In this document: positions 5,548 to 8,841 of the stretch, one piece after another
How the letters are laid out: the number at the start of each line of letters is the position of its first letter
How positions within the stretch are numbered: the stretch's first letter is position 1
Notes under the pieces: model-generated
Seen by the model: only the letters and a program-made list of their open reading frames with translations
Databases searched by the model: none
Told to the model about the DNA's origin: nothing
Translations under genes and position numbers: made by a program
Assembly: GCA_016784705.1 (NCBI GenBank)
Contig: JADHUD010000088.1
Coordinates: 1 to 8,841, forward strand
Direction of reading: 5' to 3'
From: Spirochaetia bacterium
Lineage (GTDB): Bacteria; Spirochaetota; Spirochaetia; JABMQR01
Length of the DNA stretch: 8,841 nucleotides

Positions 5548-7107
5548 ATGCACGATGATGCATTGTTGAGAATGGAAAAAATTACCAAAGTGTACCCAAA
5601 TGGGATTGTAGCAAACAACGAGGTAGATTTTTCCATACGGAAAGGGGAGATTCATGCTCTTGTAGGTGAGAACGGTGCCGGAAAATCTACTTTGATGAGG
5701 ATTCTTTTCGGTCTTGAGGAGTCTCAGAAGGGCAGAATTTTACTGAATGGTGAAGAGATCAGAAATGACTCTCCACATATGGCAATTGCAAACGGGATTG
5801 GTATGGTTCATCAGCATTTCATGCTTGTTCCCTCACTTACTGTTGCTGAGAACATGATTCTTGGGGTGGAACCGAAAAAAGGTCTCAGAATTGACTTGCA
5901 GAAAGCAATCAATGAAACCCGGAAACTTGCTGAAAAATATAATCTTTCTGTAGATCCACTTGCAAAAGTACAGTTCTTATCTGTCGGTATAAAACAAAAA
6001 GTAGAAATATTGAAAGCACTCTACCGCGGGGCTGAAATACTGATTCTTGATGAACCTACTGCGGTACTTACCCCTCAGGAGACAAAAGAGTTGTTTCTGG
6101 AGCTTAAACTTCTTAAGGATCAGGGGAATACCATTATATTTATTTCCCACAAACTGCATGAAGTTAAGGAACTTTGCGATAGAATTACTATTATGCGAAA
6201 TGGTCAGACAAAGGGGACTTTCAACATCTCGGATGTTACCCCAACTGATATATCCCGTCTGATGGTAGGACGTGATGTAATTCTGGAGGTTGTCAAGGAT
6301 ACCGCAGTACCGAAAGAAATTGTGCTTTCGGTTAAAAAGCTGGTAATGGCTAATAATTTAGGACAGACAGCTGTGAAAGGAATCAGTTTTCAGGTGAGAA
6401 AAGGTGAGATTCTGGGAATTGCCGGGGTTGAGGGAAATGGCCAGAGGGAACTGGTTGAGGGAATAACCGGCTTGAGTCGAATTGCTCATGGTGAAGTTGT
6501 TATTCGTGGTGAGGTGGTGAACAGGAAATCAATTAAAGAGATCAGAAATCTGGGAACCTGCCATATTCCTGAGGACCGGATGACGTATGGGGTTGCCAGT
6601 GAAATGACTATAGAACAGAATATTCTTGCTGATAAATTCGATGCTAAGGAATTTACCGGGATGATACTCACCAAGCCGAAAGCAATTAGGAAACTATCTC
6701 AGAAACTTGTTGAAGAGTATCAGATTAAATGCAGCTCTCCTTTGCAGGAGGTGGGAATGCTGTCGGGCGGAAACATTCAGAAGGTTGTTGTTGCCAGGGA
6801 GTTTTCGTCAGAACCACTGCTTATTATTGCAGACCAGCCAACCAGAGGTATTGATGTAGGATCGACAGAATTTATTCGCAACCGACTTATTGAATTGCGG
6901 GATAAAGATTCAGCGATTATGCTTGTTTCAGCCGATCTGAACGAGGTTCTTGAGCTTTCAGATAGCCTGATTGTTATGTATGAAGGCGAGATTACAGCAT
7001 ATTTTGCGGATGCTTCAAAAATTAATGAAGAAGAACTTGGCCTCTATATGCTGGGTATCAAACATCAGACTCCGGAAGAAATTGGGGGTATAGTTTATGA
7101 AAAATAA
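5548..7107 (+). CDS. Nucleoside-type ABC transporter ATPase with two tandem ATP-binding domains
   Basis: Cytoplasmic energising subunit of the importer, in the RbsA/MglA/NupO-like class with two fused ABC domains; 519 residues is the normal size. Domain 1 has Walker A GENGAGKST at 40-48, Q-loop MVHQHFMLVPSLTVAENM at about 90-107, signature LSVGIKQK at 144-151, Walker B ILILDEPTAVL at about 164-174, and the switch-region motif FISHKLHEV at about 198-206. Domain 2 is degenerate: the Walker A region reads GIAGVEGNGQ at 290-299, without Lys-Ser/Thr; the signature LSGGNIQK is intact at 405-412; Walker B reads IIADQPTRGID at about 426-436, with Gln430 where catalytic Glu is usual. Such asymmetry is normal in this family, so hydrolysis probably occurs mainly at one composite site. 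The start is supported by AGGAG at 5536-5540, seven bases upstream. The end overlaps the next gene by 11 bases. Confidence 0.96.
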   Translation: MHDDALLRMEKITKVYPNGIVANNEVDFSIRKGEIHALVGENGAGKSTLMRILFGLEESQKGRILLNGEEIRNDSPHMAIANGIGMVHQHFMLVPSLTVAENMILGVEPKKGLRIDLQKAINETRKLAEKYNLSVDPLAKVQFLSVGIKQKVEILKALYRGAEILILDEPTAVLTPQETKELFLELKLLKDQGNTIIFISHKLHEVKELCDRITIMRNGQTKGTFNISDVTPTDISRLMVGRDVILEVVKDTAVPKEIVLSVKKLVMANNLGQTAVKGISFQVRKGEILGIAGVEGNGQRELVEGITGLSRIAHGEVVIRGEVVNRKSIKEIRNLGTCHIPEDRMTYGVASEMTIEQNILADKFDAKEFTGMILTKPKAIRKLSQKLVEEYQIKCSSPLQEVGMLSGGNIQKVVVAREFSSEPLLIIADQPTRGIDVGSTEFIRNRLIELRDKDSAIMLVSADLNEVLELSDSLIVMYEGEITAYFADASKINEEELGLYMLGIKHQTPEEIGGIVYEK

Positions 7108-8185
7108 GAAACTTGCTTTTGAATCACTGCGTACCGTCCTGGCAATTGCAATATCACTCATAATTGCTTTGATAACAATTCTTCTGGTAAGTGATATGCC
7201 TGGTGCCGCATTGAAGGCTTTCCTTTTCGGCCCACTGGACAGTATGAGACACTTTGGAAATGTTCTGGAAATGATGATTCCCCTTATTTTCACCGGATTG
7301 GCAGTTGGGGTTATGTTCCAGGCAGACCAGTTTAACCTTGGGGCAGAGGGTGCCTTTTTCATGGGCGCTGTTGTTTCAGCGTTTGTTGCAATTCAATGGC
7401 CAATGCCCTCCTTTATACATCCTGTTGTCACAATCTTTATGGGCGGATTGACCGGAGCTGTTTTCTGCGGAATTCCCGCTCTTCTTAAGGTCAAGTGGGG
7501 AGCAAGTGAACTGGTTTCGTCTCTCATGTTCAATTATATAGCCTTTTTCTTTGGACTTTACCTCATTAACTATTTTCTGAGAGATATTAATGCCGGTGCA
7601 ATGGTATCTTTCCTGCTTCCGGCCACAGCCAAACTGCCATTTATTATTCCTAAAACACGAGTACATTTTGGTTTAATTATAGCTTTTTTTGCTGTTGCGG
7701 TTATGTATTTCTTTAACTACAGAACCCGCTGGGGATATAAAAACCAATTAACCGGGTTTAACAGCCTTTTTGCCGAGTACGCTGGAATAAAGACCGCAGC
7801 TGTAGTAATCAGTGCCCAGCTTATTGGTGGATTTATTGCCGGTGCCGGCGGCTCAATAGAGCTGTTAGGATTATACCGAAGATTCAGTTGGCAGAATCTT
7901 CCCGGTTATGGATGGTCAGGCGTAATTGTTGCTATTCTGGCACGAAGAAATCCGGCCTATATTCCATTAGCTGCATTTTTTCTGGCTTACCTCAGAATCG
8001 GTGCAGATCTTATGTCAAGACAATCTGATGTTCAGAACGAGATAGTTGCTATTATTCAGGGTGTCATGATTGTATTGATCGCCGCTGCAGGCTTTCTGGA
8101 AAAAGCGCAGTACAAGATGGTTTTCCGTGATGCAACGAAAGACCTGGCAAAACCCGGGAAAAAAACTCAGGAGGTTGAAGGATGA
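7097..8185 (+). CDS. Nucleoside-type ABC transporter permease, first subunit (NupP-like)
   Basis: Inner-membrane channel subunit of the BPD_transp_2 (branched-chain amino acid/ribose) permease family; 362 residues is typical of the longer of the two permeases in BMP-type importers. Hydrophobic segments lie at about 12-32, 58-74, 84-100, 108-130, 140-161, 190-207, 232-256, 272-300 and 316-335. Family motifs are FNLGAEGAFFMGAV at 79-92, WGASELVSSLMFNYIA at 134-149, the cytoplasmic coupling loop TGFNSLFAEYAGI at 219-231, and GYGWSGVIVAILARRNP at 270-286. The tail from about 336 is short, charged and cytoplasmic. The ATG lies inside the end of the ATPase gene (11-base overlap) behind only a G-rich stretch (7084-7088), so translation is probably coupled. 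The stop overlaps the next permease start as ATGA. Expected to pair with the next gene product as a heterodimer. Confidence 0.94.
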   Translation: MKNKKLAFESLRTVLAIAISLIIALITILLVSDMPGAALKAFLFGPLDSMRHFGNVLEMMIPLIFTGLAVGVMFQADQFNLGAEGAFFMGAVVSAFVAIQWPMPSFIHPVVTIFMGGLTGAVFCGIPALLKVKWGASELVSSLMFNYIAFFFGLYLINYFLRDINAGAMVSFLLPATAKLPFIIPKTRVHFGLIIAFFAVAVMYFFNYRTRWGYKNQLTGFNSLFAEYAGIKTAAVVISAQLIGGFIAGAGGSIELLGLYRRFSWQNLPGYGWSGVIVAILARRNPAYIPLAAFFLAYLRIGADLMSRQSDVQNEIVAIIQGVMIVLIAAAGFLEKAQYKMVFRDATKDLAKPGKKTQEVEG

Positions 8186-8841
8186 AAGACTTTCTGCAGA
8201 TAATATTTACCACCCAGTTTGGATACTCTGTCCTCCGGGTAACAACACCGATTCTCTTTGCCGCACTTGCTGCACTTGTCTCTGACCGTGCCGGGGTTAT
8301 TAATATAGCGCTTGAAGGTATCATGCTTATCACGGCACTTACCGGAGTATTGTTCAGCACCTGGTTCCATAGTGCCTGGCTCGGCTTGCTGATGGCTGTT
8401 ATTATGGGCACCCTGACCGGAATGCTTTTGGGATATTTTCACTTGAAACTGAAAACAAATGTTATCCTTGCCGCTGTTGCCCTGAACCTGCTGGCCAGCG
8501 GCGGAACAATATTTGTTCTCTACCTGATCGCCGGGGATAAAGGTATATCCTCTTCCCTGGCAAGCAAAGTACTGCCGAAAATTACTATTCCTCTGCTGGA
8601 CAAAATACCGGTACTGGGGCCTATCTTTTCCGGTCATAATGTGCTGACGTACTTTGCACTTCTGTCAGTTTTTCTTATGCACTATTTTATTTACAAAACA
8701 CCGCTGGGAATGAGAATCCGTGCTGTTGGTGAAAGTCCTGAAGCAGCTGATTCTGTTGGTATCGGAGTGAAAAAGACGCAATTTATTGCCCTCTCTTTAA
8801 GCGGTATGATAGCCGCATTCGGTGGAGCTTATATGTCTATG
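8182..8841 (+). CDS. Nucleoside-type ABC transporter permease, second subunit (NupQ-like), cut by window edge
   Basis: The frame is open from the ATG at 8182 to the right edge, giving 220 complete codons. Full-length relatives have roughly 300 residues, so about the last quarter is missing. Motifs: RVTTPILFAALAALVSDRAG at 19-38 with NIALEGIMLI at 41-50, both typical of the shorter BMP-importer permease, and the cytoplasmic coupling loop TPLGMRIRAVGESPEAADSV at 173-192, followed by GIGVKKTQFIALSLSGMIAA at 193-212. Membrane segments at about 20-34, 43-61, 66-87, 94-116, 153-171 and 200-218. The start is well supported: AGGAGG at 8169-8174, seven bases upstream, plus the ATGA overlap (8182-8185) with the first permease. 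It should form the heterodimeric channel with that protein. Confidence 0.95.
   Translation, partial: MKDFLQIIFTTQFGYSVLRVTTPILFAALAALVSDRAGVINIALEGIMLITALTGVLFSTWFHSAWLGLLMAVIMGTLTGMLLGYFHLKLKTNVILAAVALNLLASGGTIFVLYLIAGDKGISSSLASKVLPKITIPLLDKIPVLGPIFSGHNVLTYFALLSVFLMHYFIYKTPLGMRIRAVGESPEAADSVGIGVKKTQFIALSLSGMIAAFGGAYMSM

Noticed and set aside
6415..6450. Degenerate second Walker A and the Gln in the second Walker B of the ATPase as signs of a broken gene
   Set aside because: This asymmetry is usual in the double-domain RbsA/NupO-like family, and the frame and other motifs are intact.
8167..8637. 156-codon open frame on the minus strand inside the second permease
   Set aside because: Gln/Lys-rich product antisense to a clear membrane protein, as expected from a shadow frame.

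Overview
The window reads as bacterial chromosome, most likely from a spirochaete (moderate confidence). The pointers are a predicted periplasmic TPR protein placed beside a BMP/PnrA-type binding protein, a binding-protein N-terminus that runs straight from the signal peptide into GGEAEE, and moderate-to-low GC with A/T-rich spacers. There are no tRNA or rRNA genes, no insertion sequences and no CRISPR array. Coding density is high: eight genes in two divergent blocks, with genes running off both ends.

Left block, minus strand, read from about 2971 down to 1: an HTH-PfkB kinase (psuK-like), pseudouridine-5'-phosphate glycosidase (psuG) and a uroporphyrinogen-decarboxylase-superfamily (URO-D) protein cut by the left edge. 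psuK and psuG overlap by ATGA. The URO-D start lies 15 bases after the psuG stop and in the same frame, so this looks like one transcript. PsuK phosphorylates pseudouridine, and PsuG splits pseudouridine 5'-phosphate into uracil and ribose 5-phosphate. The role of the third gene in this pathway is unknown.

The divergent spacer (2972-3218) holds a possible promoter for the psu operon, an imperfect A/T palindrome and a degenerate array of seven 7-bp units just before the first plus-strand gene.

Right block, plus strand, 3219 to the right edge: an exported TPR protein, a BMP-family (PnrA/RfuA-like) substrate-binding protein behind a strong sigma-70-type promoter, a double-domain ABC ATPase, and two inner-membrane permeases, the second truncated by the edge. 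This is a complete nucleoside-type ABC importer apart from the cut. A hairpin between the binding-protein and ATPase genes probably lets the binding protein be made in excess.

The most economical reading is a nucleoside capture and salvage locus, with an importer facing pseudouridine catabolic genes. The substrate is inference. The same gene order (TPR protein, BMP protein, ATPase, two permeases) also recalls the riboflavin importer of Treponema, so riboflavin is a real alternative.
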